Source: VHCN01 sp964589935
GTDB taxonomy: Bacteria > Verrucomicrobiota > Verrucomicrobiia > Limisphaerales > VHCN01
Length of the DNA: 64,000 bases
Reading direction: 5' to 3'
Assembly (NCBI GenBank): GCA_964589935.1
Contig: CAZPVD010000008.1
Coordinates: forward strand, 1 to 64,000
Made by a program: the position numbers and the translations under genes. The notes beneath the pieces were generated by a model. That model was not told the DNA's origin and did not search any database. It saw only the letters and a list, made by a program, of their open reading frames with translations. Of the stretch, positions 24,677 to 33,428 are shown piece after piece (the first letter of the stretch is position 1; each line of letters starts with the position of its first letter).

Positions 24677-25702
24677 TTATTGCCGGTTGAAGCGGTGGAC
24701 CCGGCCGAACTTGTTGTATTCCGAGACGAAGATGTCGCCGGCGGCGTTGAAGGCCACGCCGTGCGGCGCGGTGACGAAGCCGGGCCGCCACTTGGCCGGC
24801 TCGAGGTTGTTGTTGCCCGTTTCGCCCTTCGTCTCGTTGAGGCCGAGGCGGGCGACGAGTTTGCCTTCCTTGTCGAGCACGCTGACTTCGCCGCGGATTT
24901 CTCCGACGAGCGCGTAGTCGCCCTGCACGGCAATGGCGGCGGGCGCGAGCAAGTCCTTGGCGACGACGCCGAGGAACTCGCCGTCGGTGGACAGATGCAC
25001 GACGCGCAGCGCCTCGCGGTCGCAGCAGATGAGGCGGACGGGGGAGAAGCGGGTGTCCACGGCGATCTTGTGAAGCGTGGTGAAGTTGTAGGGGGGCTTC
25101 TTGCCGCCGAAGGACTTGAGGTATTTGCCGGTCTTGTCGAAGTGATGGATGTAGCTGGTGGAGTAGCCATCGGTCACGAACCAGTCGCCGTTGGGCGCGA
25201 CATCCATGCCGGTGAGGCGGACGAAGGACTTGCCTTCATTGGGATTGGGGACGATCTCGCCCTTGTCGTTCTTCTTGGTGTTCTTGGGCACCTTGGCCTT
25301 GAACTCCTCGGGGATGGCGGACGCGGGCACTTCGATCACTTTCTTCCCTTCGAGCGTGAGCTTCAAGATGGTCTGGCCATCGGCATTGAGACGAGGGCCG
25401 TAGATGAACTCGCGGCCATCGGCGTCTTTGTGAATCACGAAGCCGTGGAAATCCGGTGGCGCGTCCGGCACGTTGCGGAGCCACTTGCCCGCCGGCGAAA
25501 ACACCATCAAGCCCGCCTTCGGGTCCATGACGCTGACATAGACCTCGCCCTTGGAGCTGACGGCGATGTCGCCGTGCTGGTTGCCGAGCTGGGGGCGGCC
25601 TTCGGGGAGCTGGAGCCAGTCGGGGACGACTTTGTAGTCGGCGGCGGACGCGTTGCCCAAAAGGGCGGCGAGGGTGAGAACGGCAAGAATGTTTTTGCGC
25701 AT
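24677..25702 (-). CDS. Secreted NHL-repeat beta-propeller protein
   Basis: 341 residues from the start at 25702, which opens a signal peptide (MRKNILAVLTLAALLGNASA). The mature protein has a six-bladed NHL pattern: GNQHGDIAVSSKGEVYVSV, RLTGMDVAPNGDWFVTDGYSTSYIHHFDKTGKYLKSFGG, TLHKIAVDTR, FVTAPHGVAFNAAGDIFVSEYNKFGRVHRFNR. It resembles peptidyl-alpha-hydroxyglycine lyase-like propellers common in Planctomycetota and Verrucomicrobiota. No ligand is evident. It is convergent with the endoQ-like gene with a 20-bp gap. Confidence 0.85.
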   Translation of the reverse strand: MRKNILAVLTLAALLGNASAADYKVVPDWLQLPEGRPQLGNQHGDIAVSSKGEVYVSVMDPKAGLMVFSPAGKWLRNVPDAPPDFHGFVIHKDADGREFIYGPRLNADGQTILKLTLEGKKVIEVPASAIPEEFKAKVPKNTKKNDKGEIVPNPNEGKSFVRLTGMDVAPNGDWFVTDGYSTSYIHHFDKTGKYLKSFGGKKPPYNFTTLHKIAVDTRFSPVRLICCDREALRVVHLSTDGEFLGVVAKDLLAPAAIAVQGDYALVGEIRGEVSVLDKEGKLVARLGLNETKGETGNNNLEPAKWRPGFVTAPHGVAFNAAGDIFVSEYNKFGRVHRFNRQ

Positions 25703-25796
25703 GATGATGACGTGTTGGTTCAAATGGACGTTGCCCGTAACGGAAAACAAAACCGCGCCCCGTGTCAACGCTGCCGTTGCAGAGCAACAGCGGACG

Positions 25797-26336
25797 TTAC
25801 TTCTGACGCTTTGCCGGCGCGGCCTTCTTCTTCGGCCTCAAACTTGAAGACTTCGTTGCGTCACTCCCGGCGGAACGGCGCAGCATATTCTTGATGACCG
25901 ATTCGTATTCCTGAATGAACGCGCGCGCGGGCACGCGATGAATCGCCTCGCCAACCACATCGAGCGCCAAGTCCTCGAGCTTTTTGAAACGGACGCATGA
26001 CTTGCCCATGTCGAGCTTCTTGCCGGTCTTCGCCCACGCCTCGCGAAACCACCGCTCACGCTCCGAGTGGCCATAGACGCAACCCAGATACAAGGACATG
26101 TGATTCTTCTGCGACGCCAAGCTGACAAACGGAAGCGGCTGCTTCGGGTTGCAATGATACCCCGGCGGATACACCCGGTGCGGCACGTAATACCCGATCA
26201 TGCCGTATTGCATCCCCTCTTCGTAAGTGGGATCAAGGTTCTTGAGAATGGCCGCACGCACGCTCTCGATGGCGGCGCGGCGGTCGGCGGGTAACTCGGC
26301 AAGATACTGCTGAACAGTGGTCGCCTTGCTTTGCAT
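25797..26336 (-). CDS. DUF1801-domain protein
   Basis: 179 residues from the start at 26336; the longer upstream frame has no family-like sequence. It opens MQSKATTVQQYLAELPADRRAAIESVRAAILKN, the DUF1801 (YdhG-like) N-terminal signature, followed by EEGMQYGMIGYYVP and KNHMSLYLGCVYGHSERERWF. The C-terminus is Lys/Ala-rich (PKKKAAPAKRQK), a possible nucleic-acid-binding tail. Function is unknown. The 236-bp gap upstream (26337-26572) holds no supported gene. Confidence 0.85.
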   Translation of the reverse strand: MQSKATTVQQYLAELPADRRAAIESVRAAILKNLDPTYEEGMQYGMIGYYVPHRVYPPGYHCNPKQPLPFVSLASQKNHMSLYLGCVYGHSERERWFREAWAKTGKKLDMGKSCVRFKKLEDLALDVVGEAIHRVPARAFIQEYESVIKNMLRRSAGSDATKSSSLRPKKKAAPAKRQK

Positions 26337-26572
26337 AAGTGCGGTAAGCCTAGTCAAAGCGACTCGCACGCGCAACCTCCAGAGCGCGACTCTGAGACTC
26401 GCAGCAGCTTCGCAGGCTGGGATGCTGAGGGAAATTTCACCGCTCTTCGTATTCGGACGCGTCACGGTCCACGGGCCCGCGCTCCAAAACAGGTGCGGCT
26501 GCGATGTGTCAAGGCACTCCCGTTTCCACGACCGGCCAGTGAAAGCGCGCCCGTTCCATCTTGTGTCCTTGG

Positions 26573-27550
26573 TCAAGGCTTATCAATTTCGTGCTCCTTG
26601 CCTTTTCCTTTCCCAGGTTTGGAGGGTTTTTCCGGCGGCGGCGGCTTCGTCGAAGGGTCAACACCTTCGCGCGGCCATTCTTTGCCTTTGCCCGGCGGGC
26701 CGACGTTGGATGGTAATCGGGGTGGTAATCCTGGATCCTCGCTTCGATCCGGTCGGGGTGAAGGCGCCACCTTGGGTTGGTCTGAGCCAATGAAGGGCTT
26801 CCCCTTTTCCGCCGGCTCATCATTCCGGCGCTCCACTCCGCGAGGGACAGGCGTCTGGCGCATGGCTTCATGGATCGGCACTTGGCGGACTTTCTGGCCT
26901 GTCGCCTTCTCAATCGCCGCAAATCCGGGGCCTTCGTTGATCATGACCTTCCGGGGCGCAGAACCACCGACGCTTCGTGTCTCCGACTTCATGTTATTGA
27001 TGACGGTCGTCTTGTTGATGATCGTCGTGTTGTTCACGATCACGGTGGACGGCCTCACCGGCTCATGAAACCGGCCAATCTCCACGAAGAAGAAGGGCGG
27101 CGCCGGCACACTGACGAACAAACCGACCCGTGGCGCCAAAGGCGCCCATCCGATGTAACCTCCACCCACACGCCAGGAAACCCAGGCCGGTGCCCATTCG
27201 GTGTCCGAAATCCAAACCCATCCATAATAAGGGTGACGGACCCAGTATCCGTAGTGGTAGCACGCCCATCCCCACGGCTCATCACTTGCCCAATACCAAC
27301 CGCAGTCCGTCCAGACCCAGTGGCCGTAACAATACGGCTGCCATTCAACGGCGACACTGGCGGGACGCCAGCAGCGCCCGTAATTGTCCACCTCAACCCA
27401 CACACCATGTGCCGACAGTGGCGCGTAAAAATCCGCCTTGGCCGTGATCTGCACTGACGATGAGATCACCACGTCCGCCCGGGTGCTGAACACTCCCAGA
27501 CACAGAGCGCCCACGAACCCGATCACAACCGAGTTCAGCCAAGTTTTCAT
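26573..27550 (-). CDS. Secreted Trp/Tyr-rich protein (DUF6600-like)
   Basis: 325 residues from 27550, which opens MKTWLNSVVIGFVGALCLGVFSTRAD, a signal peptide. Residues about 45-150 are very rich in Trp, Tyr and Gly (HGVWVEVDNYGRCWRP, YGHWVWTDCGWYWASDEPWGWACYHYGYWV, YYGWVWISDTEWAPAWVSWR), the repeated pattern of DUF6600-type proteins. A short Asn/Ile/Thr-rich segment (VIVNNTTIINKTTVINN) follows, then a long Pro/Lys/Glu-rich low-complexity tail. Probably envelope-associated; function unknown. Confidence 0.8.
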   Translation of the reverse strand: MKTWLNSVVIGFVGALCLGVFSTRADVVISSSVQITAKADFYAPLSAHGVWVEVDNYGRCWRPASVAVEWQPYCYGHWVWTDCGWYWASDEPWGWACYHYGYWVRHPYYGWVWISDTEWAPAWVSWRVGGGYIGWAPLAPRVGLFVSVPAPPFFFVEIGRFHEPVRPSTVIVNNTTIINKTTVINNMKSETRSVGGSAPRKVMINEGPGFAAIEKATGQKVRQVPIHEAMRQTPVPRGVERRNDEPAEKGKPFIGSDQPKVAPSPRPDRSEDPGLPPRLPSNVGPPGKGKEWPREGVDPSTKPPPPEKPSKPGKGKGKEHEIDKP

Positions 27551-27876
27551 AATCAGCCCTTTCGTTCCGTAGATACGTCTGCCACTACACAAACCTACGG
27601 CTGTCCGCGAACTTGGCAGGTAGGAAAGCACCCCATCCAAATTCAACTGACTTGGATTTCAGCGAAATCAGTCGGAAGAATTCTCCGAGGAAATCGAGGC
27701 ACTCAGTAGCAACAGCAGGACATTCCGTGCGTCATGGAGATTGCGAAAAAATTCGGGCTGGAGCTTCTACTGCCGTCCGGAGCGTGATTGCGACTCTAAT
27801 TGAACTCTGTCGATTACAGGATTGCCAGATCGGGTTATTTGGTTCCAACTCGGCGGAAATGATCGGAGAGATTTAG
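27551..27876. other. 326-bp intergenic region before the P450 gene, no gene supported
   Basis: AT-richer than the surroundings. A plus-strand frame 27613-27876 lacks family-like sequence and ends in the P450 ribosome binding site, so it is not called. The P450 gene has a good Shine-Dalgarno, GGAGAG at 27865-27870. Promoters of both divergent genes must lie here. Confidence 0.6.
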
Positions 27877-29370
27877 ATGTCCTTCCAAACGTGGTCAGCA
27901 CACCTCTTGCAGCAGGTCAGAGGAGTGAATCCGTTTGACGGAGACTGTCTACCAACGCGAGTCTCTCTGTTCGGATTCGGGCGACCGACCTTACCGTTTC
28001 CGCATCTGTGGAATTACAAAAACCCGATCAAGATTTTCGAGACCTTCTACTGGGATGCCGAAAAGGAAACGGGATCAGGAAAACACAATCGCCATATCTA
28101 TGTGGCAGGATTGCCGCCCGTATTGCTGACTCGCGAGCCAGCCGTTATCAAAGCAGTGCTCGGTGCCACCGGCGATAAACCCGGCCAGTTTGATCGAGAT
28201 CAAAGCCCGATGGCAGGCATCGCTCGCGCAACCGGCAAGGATTCGCTGTTGTATTCCAACGGCCCGATGTGGCGACGACAGAAAAGGCTGTCCGCCGAGC
28301 CATTCAGTCGCGCCAATCTATTTCAGCCGGAAAAGTTTCATGGCTTTGAGCAAACATTCCGCAAGACGGTTGCGGAAAGACTCGAAGCGCTCCGTTTGCT
28401 TCAGCAGGCCAGCGGCAAGAAAGTAAGCCGGATTCACCTCGAACCCGAAATCAAAGTCGTGATGCTTGAGATGCTGGTGAATAATTTTTTTGGCGGCAGC
28501 GTTTCCGAAAGTGAATTGCGCAATCGTTTTGTTCCCGCCCTCGAAATGCTGATTGATCACATGATCAGCGACACGGTCGCGCCAACCACCCTTGCGATTT
28601 GCCGGACGCTCACCGGCCGCAACGCGATTCTCAAACAAAAGATGGCGGACTACGAAGCCTTGACCGACATCGCGCTGTCTGGGCGCACCAAAGGTCTCGG
28701 CTTATGGAAACAGTTCCAATCCGACGCCACGGATGACGCGCTGCGCAGCAACATCCGCGTCTTCCTTGCCGGTGCCATGGAGGCCACGACGTCATTCGCG
28801 AGCTGGGCTATATCGCATCTATCACACGCACCCGATGTCCAGGAGCAAATCTATGCGGAGGTGAAAGAGATGAACGCCTATGACCCCGATAATCTGGCCA
28901 GCGCAGCAACCCTCAACCGGGTGCTTGAAGAAACATTACGTCTGACGCCGGCACTTTATTTCCTCCCGCGCCGCGCCTCAGTTGATATCTGGATTGAAAC
29001 GGCAGATCACCGGAAGATGCTTATCCCAAAAGGGACTCAACTTCGCCTCGATGTGTGGCATGCAAACCGGTGCGAGGAGTTTTGGGGAAAAGCGGTGTCC
29101 GGTTACCCCGCCGAAACTTTTGCCCCGGACCGGTGGGAGGTTCTTGCCCAAAAAGGAATCACCGCAAAAGACATCCTTCACTTTGGGTTCGGGCATGGAC
29201 CGCGTTTCTGTCCGGGAAGATATTTAGGGCTGCTGGAAGTCGGCCTGGTCGTGGGAGCCGTCGTGAAAATGTTTAAATTCACCGCGGTTGATAAAGAAAC
29301 GCAGACGAAAGCCGGTGTCTCCACCAAGCCCGCCGACGCGGTGCTCGTTGATTTGGAACTCAGGACGTGA
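27877..29370 (+). CDS. Cytochrome P450
   Basis: 497 residues, full length, no signal peptide, so a soluble bacterial-type P450. The I-helix oxygen-activation region reads FLAGAMEATTS, the K-helix ExxR is EETLR, and the heme loop is FGFGHGPRFCPGRYLG with the axial Cys in F-x-x-G-x-x-x-C-x-G. The N-terminal half has WRRQKRLSAEPFSR, a recognisable C-helix WxxxR. Redox partners (ferredoxin, reductase) are not nearby. Substrate is unknown. The gene is AT-richer than its neighbours and stands alone with its own strong SD, which would fit horizontal acquisition. Confidence 0.95.
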   Translation: MSFQTWSAHLLQQVRGVNPFDGDCLPTRVSLFGFGRPTLPFPHLWNYKNPIKIFETFYWDAEKETGSGKHNRHIYVAGLPPVLLTREPAVIKAVLGATGDKPGQFDRDQSPMAGIARATGKDSLLYSNGPMWRRQKRLSAEPFSRANLFQPEKFHGFEQTFRKTVAERLEALRLLQQASGKKVSRIHLEPEIKVVMLEMLVNNFFGGSVSESELRNRFVPALEMLIDHMISDTVAPTTLAICRTLTGRNAILKQKMADYEALTDIALSGRTKGLGLWKQFQSDATDDALRSNIRVFLAGAMEATTSFASWAISHLSHAPDVQEQIYAEVKEMNAYDPDNLASAATLNRVLEETLRLTPALYFLPRRASVDIWIETADHRKMLIPKGTQLRLDVWHANRCEEFWGKAVSGYPAETFAPDRWEVLAQKGITAKDILHFGFGHGPRFCPGRYLGLLEVGLVVGAVVKMFKFTAVDKETQTKAGVSTKPADAVLVDLELRT

Positions 29371-29403
29371 CGCAACGACGCACTGGTGGCCGTCTGTAAA
29401 GAC

Positions 29404-29420
29404 CCGCAACCGCGTTGCGG
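29404..29420. terminator. Short hairpin between convergent P450 and ABC permease genes
   Basis: CCGCAAC (29404-29410) and GTTGCGG (29414-29420) pair exactly around a 3-base loop, 33 bases past the P450 stop. No T-run follows. The rest of 29371-29515 shows nothing else recognisable. Confidence 0.35.
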
Positions 29421-29515
29421 TTGGAAATGATTTGCGGACGGCGCGGGCGCGTGGCGGTGTGATGAAATCGAAGCGCGTTCGAGCGCGAACACAGGCCGGG
29501 CCCAGCCGCGGCATG

Positions 29516-30856
29516 TCAGCCAAAAAGATTCCCGCGATTGAATCGCCAGATCGCGATTGCCATCATACCGCAGGTGATCGCGAGCAGGATGCCCATTGTC
29601 GGAAGGATTTCAAGAAGCGTGTTGCCGGCCCAGAGCACCTGGCTGAAACCCTCCATCGCCCAATACGTGAGCGTGAATTTCGCGAACTGCTGCATGAATG
29701 GCGGCATGAAACTCACCGGAAACCATGCGCCGCCGAGTGCGCTCATCGTCAGCACGAGGAATGTCGCGAGGCCCATCGCCGATTCGGGCGTATCGGACAC
29801 CGACGCGATGAGCATCCCGAGGGCGGTGCAGGCGGCGGCAGCGGCCGTCGAGATGATGATGAGATTGCCCAAGTGACCGATGACGTCGATGCCGTATAGC
29901 AGGCTGCCAGTGGAAAAAACCGTAATGAGCTGCACGACACCGAGGACGACGCCGAAGAGGAATCGGGACCACAAGATCTGTGCGCGCGTGACCGGAGCGG
30001 CGAGCAGCCGTTGAAAGATGCCCGCCTTGCGCTCCTCGAAGAGTGATGTCGCTGCGCCATTCAGCGCAAACATCAGAAACATGATCGCCCAGCCACCGAC
30101 CACGCGCGTGGCGGCAGGACTCTTCACGCTTTTGCCGATGACCTGTTCCGTTTCGATATTGACGAGACGGGAAAACAAATCGCCTGCGGGGCTGTTCGTT
30201 TGTCGCGAGGTCGCCGTGTTCAAACGCGAAAATCCATAATCGCCGTTCGCAATGCGCTCCTGAATTGTTTCTTTGTCGCCGCCAAATGCGTTGGCGATCG
30301 CGCTGGCGATCGCCTCGTTGAAAGTGTCGATGCCTTGCTGGCCAATGAAACGCTTCGCGCTCTCCTGCAGTGATTGTCCGAGCAACTCGGGGACGTTGGA
30401 GAAAATCGTTTTTTGCAGGATGCCGTTGACGGTCTGTGTCTCGATTTCGTTGACAGGGTTCGCAAGGATTTTCAGGTGCAGGCCCAAACCGGTCTTGGGA
30501 ACGACATCGGCGGGGATGACGAGCGCGAAATGCAGATCACGGTTGCGAATCATCGGCCGCACATCGTCCTTCCGGAGCGGGCGGGTGGAATGGTCGGCGT
30601 TGACGAACTGCGTGACAATGTGGAACGCCTTTTCAGCTTCAAGCGCTGCCACGAGCCTTTTTGCCGCGGGATGGTCGCTTTCATTGACAACCGCGAGGGG
30701 AATGCCTCTTGGGCCGGACTCCTTGCGATTAAGCCCGAACACTTGTCCAAAAATGTAGATCATCGCGATGGGCACGATGAATGTGAGAGCGAGTGCGGTT
30801 CGGTTGCGCAGGTAGCGCGCGAAACCTTTATAGAGCAGAACGCGGATCGAGTTCAT
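29516..30856 (-). CDS. ABC-2 type exporter permease
   Basis: 446 residues with the ABC-2 layout: one N-terminal helix (TALALTFIVPIAMIYIFGQVFG), a large extracytoplasmic domain of about 200 residues, then five hydrophobic segments ending near the C-terminus. The segment ATSLFEERKAGIFQRLLAAPVTRAQILWSRF is the conserved cytosolic coupling loop of YhgE/DrrB/YadH-type permeases. It is 2 bp downstream of the ATPase gene and forms a two-gene exporter with it. Likely cargo is a drug, lipid or polymer; it cannot be assigned. Confidence 0.9.
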   Translation of the reverse strand: MNSIRVLLYKGFARYLRNRTALALTFIVPIAMIYIFGQVFGLNRKESGPRGIPLAVVNESDHPAAKRLVAALEAEKAFHIVTQFVNADHSTRPLRKDDVRPMIRNRDLHFALVIPADVVPKTGLGLHLKILANPVNEIETQTVNGILQKTIFSNVPELLGQSLQESAKRFIGQQGIDTFNEAIASAIANAFGGDKETIQERIANGDYGFSRLNTATSRQTNSPAGDLFSRLVNIETEQVIGKSVKSPAATRVVGGWAIMFLMFALNGAATSLFEERKAGIFQRLLAAPVTRAQILWSRFLFGVVLGVVQLITVFSTGSLLYGIDVIGHLGNLIIISTAAAAACTALGMLIASVSDTPESAMGLATFLVLTMSALGGAWFPVSFMPPFMQQFAKFTLTYWAMEGFSQVLWAGNTLLEILPTMGILLAITCGMMAIAIWRFNRGNLFG

Positions 30857-30858
30857 GG

Positions 30859-31776
30859 TTATTCGCGGAGCCTGTGGCCGGTGAGATGGAGGAATAGAGC
30901 TTCCAGCGTGGGCCGTTCGTGGGCGAACAGCCGTGGCGAAACATCGTGGCGCTCCGCCAGCGCGTAAAATTGCGACAGCCGAAACTCCGCACGCGGTTCG
31001 AAGCGATGGGTGGACGAATCGGACGTGACCGAGCCATAATCAGCGAGCGTGAGGGCAAGCGCATCTGTAACAGGTGTCGCGGGAAACGCAATCGCGTCAT
31101 CGAACGGCAACCGGGCGAGCAGTTCGTTGAGCGTGCCGAGCGCGAGAATTTTCCCATGATCAATGATGCCGATGCGCGGGCAGAGTCGCGTTGCCTCCTC
31201 CATGTAATGCGTCGAGTAGATGATCGTGAGACCTTCGCGGTTCAGTTTTTCGAGGAAATCGAAAATCGCGTTGCGCGATTGCGGGTCAACACCGACGGTC
31301 GGCTCATCGCAGAGCAGCAGCTTCGGCCGGTGGAGCAAGGCGGCGATGAGGTTGAGGCGGCGCTGCATTCCGCCGGAAAACGTTTTCACCAGATCCCGTC
31401 GGCGATCCGTGAGCTGCACGGCTTCGAGCGCTTCGTCAACGCGCGCGCGCAGCTCGCCGCCGCGCAGGCCGTAAAGCTGGCCGAAAATCCGCAGGTTTTG
31501 TTCCGCGGTTAGATCGTCGTATAAAGCAAGGTTTTGGGGAACGAGACCGAGCGAGGTGCGCGCGGCAACATTCGTGGCAGTGAGCAAGGTGCCATCAAGC
31601 GAGATCGTGCCGGCGTCCGCCGCTCGCAGGCCTGCGATGAGCGACATCAGCGTTGATTTTCCCGCGCCGTTGGGCCCCAGCAGGCCGAAGAACTCGCCGC
31701 GCGCGATTTCGAGCGACACGCCGTCGAGCGCAGTGAGTGCACCGTAGCGTTTGGTTACGGTTCTAATTTGAAGCAT
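30859..31776 (-). CDS. ABC exporter ATPase
   Basis: 305 residues with all catalytic motifs intact: Walker A GPNGAGKST, Q-loop LVPQN, signature FSGGMQRR, Walker B LLLCDEPTVGVDP and H-loop STHYMEE. The C-terminal 80 residues are the variable extension seen in CcmA/NatA/DrrA-type exporters. Partner permease follows immediately. The ribosome binding site AAGGAG (31786-31791, 9 bases before ATG) lies inside a dispersed repeat, so the repeat supplies its translation signal. The ubiD-like gene upstream ends 25 bp before this start, suggesting one transcript. Confidence 0.93.
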   Translation of the reverse strand: MLQIRTVTKRYGALTALDGVSLEIARGEFFGLLGPNGAGKSTLMSLIAGLRAADAGTISLDGTLLTATNVAARTSLGLVPQNLALYDDLTAEQNLRIFGQLYGLRGGELRARVDEALEAVQLTDRRRDLVKTFSGGMQRRLNLIAALLHRPKLLLCDEPTVGVDPQSRNAIFDFLEKLNREGLTIIYSTHYMEEATRLCPRIGIIDHGKILALGTLNELLARLPFDDAIAFPATPVTDALALTLADYGSVTSDSSTHRFEPRAEFRLSQFYALAERHDVSPRLFAHERPTLEALFLHLTGHRLRE

Positions 31777-31784
31777 GTTGTCGC

Positions 31785-31805
31785 GCTCCTTACGTCGTCT
31801 CCTAC
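31785..31805 (-). repeat. REP-like GTAG element containing a stop codon and a ribosome binding site
   Basis: Minus strand starts GTAG, then six bases, then ACGTAAGGAGC. The copy at 12570-12590 has GTAG, six bases, then ACGTGAGGAGC. About 17 of 21 positions match by eye. TAG is the stop of the ubiD-like gene and AAGGAG is the probable Shine-Dalgarno of the ABC ATPase gene. The hairpin seen in the other copy is not well kept here. Confidence 0.55.
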
Positions 31806-33346
31806 GGGTTGAACAATTTTGCCATCTTCGCCTTCACCGCTGCATCCATCTTGATCAGCGGCGGCCAGGGGCGTTTGAAGCCTTCGCCCGGCAATTTCTT
31901 CGTCGCGTCGATGCCCAGTTTGCTGCCACTGGCGATTTCGCTCGTAGCGTGGTCGAGCACGTCGGACGGGCCTTTGGTGAAAATGCTGTCGCGTTGCGGG
32001 TCGGTGTTGGCGCAGAGGCGGAAGAGGACTTCGCTGGTGTTGTGCACGTCCACGTCGGCGTCCACCACCACGATGTATTTGGTGAACATCATCTGACCCA
32101 TGCCCCAGAGGCCGTGCATGATTTTGTAGGCCTGCATCGGGTAGGTCTTCTTGATGCTCACGAAGACGAGGTTGTGGAAGACGCCTTCCGCCGGCAGCGC
32201 GATGTCCACGATCTCGGGGAAGTTCATCTTGAAGATGGGCAGGAAGAGTTTCACGGACGCGCCGCCCATGTAGAAATCTTCCATCGGCGGCATGCCGACG
32301 ATGGTGGCGGGATAGACGGCGTCCTTGCGGTGGGTGATGGCGGTGACGTGGAAGACGGGATACGGCTCGGGCAGCGTGTAGTAGCCGGTGTGATCGCCGA
32401 ACGGGCCTTCGTCGCGCAGCGGCTCGGTCGGGTCAACGTAACCTTCGATGACGAAGTCGGCGTTGGCGGGAACTTCGAGGGCGTTGGTCTCGCACCTGAC
32501 GAGTTCGACGGATTTTTTGCGGAGGTAACCGGCGAGCAGAAATTCGTCGAGGCCGTCCGGCAGCGGCGCGGTGGCGGCGAAGGTGAACACGGGATCGCCG
32601 CCGAGAAAAATTGCGACGGGCATGCGCGTGCCGGTTTCGTAATAACGTCGGCCGTGGCGCGCGCCGACTTTCTGGAGTTGCCAGTGCATGCCGGTGGTGC
32701 GGTCGTCGTAAATCTGGATGCGATACATGCCGACGTTGCGCTCGCCGGTGTCGGGGTCGCGCGTTACCACGCAGGGCAGGGTGATGAAGCGTCCGCCGTC
32801 GAGCGGCCAGCACTGTTGAATCGGGAGATTCAGCAGCGTGGGCAGCGGCGAGGATGGAGGATGGAGGATGGAGGATGGAGGATGCGACGCGCGGTTTTTG
32901 CCATCTTCCATCTTCGATCCTCTATCCTCGTCTTTGAAACGATGGATGACTTCCTTGCAGGGACCATCCTTCACCAACTTCGGTTTCGCATGGCGCAAAT
33001 CCATTGCCTGACCGAGCAATTTCATCGTCTCTCGCAACGAAGTCGGCGGTTTCGCTTTCATGAGCGAGCCAAGTTCCGCGGCAACTTCGTCCACGGAATT
33101 TGCGACGAGCGACATCGCCATTCGTTTGTGCGAACCCATCGTGTTGATCGCGAGCGGGAACGGCGACACGACTCCATTCACCGTGGGCTTCTCGATGAGC
33201 AACGCCTTCCCACCGCCGGGCGATTTCATTTCGCGGTCGGCGAGTTCGGTAATTTCCAGTTCAGTGGCGACGGGCTGGGAAATCCTTTTCAATTCGCCTG
33301 CCTGATCGATCGCGTTGAGGAAATCACGGAAGGAATCAAAGGCCAT
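31802..33346 (-). CDS. UbiD-family decarboxylase with in-frame repeat insertion
   Basis: 514-residue prenyl-FMN-dependent (de)carboxylase family member. It starts MAFDSFRDFLNAIDQAGELKRI, typical of UbiD. Conserved stretches include NVGMYRIQIYDDRTTGMHWQ, EGPFGDHTGYYT with the conserved acidic/His segment, and MFTKYIVVVDADVDVHN. Residues about 140-168 (RGSKMEDGKNRASHPPSSIL and following) do not belong to the family and are encoded by an 80-bp dispersed repeat (32850-32929). They fall before LPIQQCWPLDGG, a surface-type junction, so the enzyme may tolerate them. It is upstream of the ABC exporter and downstream of a Gfo/Idh/MocA gene. Ubiquinone-type or aromatic-acid role is undetermined; a UbiX prenyltransferase is not in the window. 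Confidence 0.9.
   Translation of the reverse strand: MAFDSFRDFLNAIDQAGELKRISQPVATELEITELADREMKSPGGGKALLIEKPTVNGVVSPFPLAINTMGSHKRMAMSLVANSVDEVAAELGSLMKAKPPTSLRETMKLLGQAMDLRHAKPKLVKDGPCKEVIHRFKDEDRGSKMEDGKNRASHPPSSILHPPSSPLPTLLNLPIQQCWPLDGGRFITLPCVVTRDPDTGERNVGMYRIQIYDDRTTGMHWQLQKVGARHGRRYYETGTRMPVAIFLGGDPVFTFAATAPLPDGLDEFLLAGYLRKKSVELVRCETNALEVPANADFVIEGYVDPTEPLRDEGPFGDHTGYYTLPEPYPVFHVTAITHRKDAVYPATIVGMPPMEDFYMGGASVKLFLPIFKMNFPEIVDIALPAEGVFHNLVFVSIKKTYPMQAYKIMHGLWGMGQMMFTKYIVVVDADVDVHNTSEVLFRLCANTDPQRDSIFTKGPSDVLDHATSEIASGSKLGIDATKKLPGEGFKRPWPPLIKMDAAVKAKMAKLFNP
32850..32929. repeat. GAGGAT-type dispersed palindromic repeat inside the ubiD-like gene
   Basis: The left part has five tandem GGAGGAT-like heptamers (32850-32884). 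The right arm, read on the minus strand, begins GAGGATAGAGGATCGAAGAT and continues GGAAGATGGCAA. The copy at 47560-47619 has GAGGATGGAGGATAGACGAT followed by GGAAGATGGCAA, so they are one family. The arms are imperfect inverted repeats around CGACGCGCGG. Confidence 0.85.
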
Positions 33347-33428
33347 AGCGGCGCGACGTTATCAAAACAAACTGCGAAAGCCAGCGAGTTGGCAGGATGA
33401 AAATTCGGCGGAGCCAGTGCGCCCCGCG

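Noticed and set aside
27613..27876. 87-codon frame upstream of the P450 gene
   Set aside because: No recognisable family, no start signal, and its end is the P450 ribosome binding site.
32850..32884. Tandem GGAGGAT units as a CRISPR or microsatellite
   Set aside because: Units are 7 bp without spacers, and the stretch is one arm of a palindromic repeat with a second copy at 47560.
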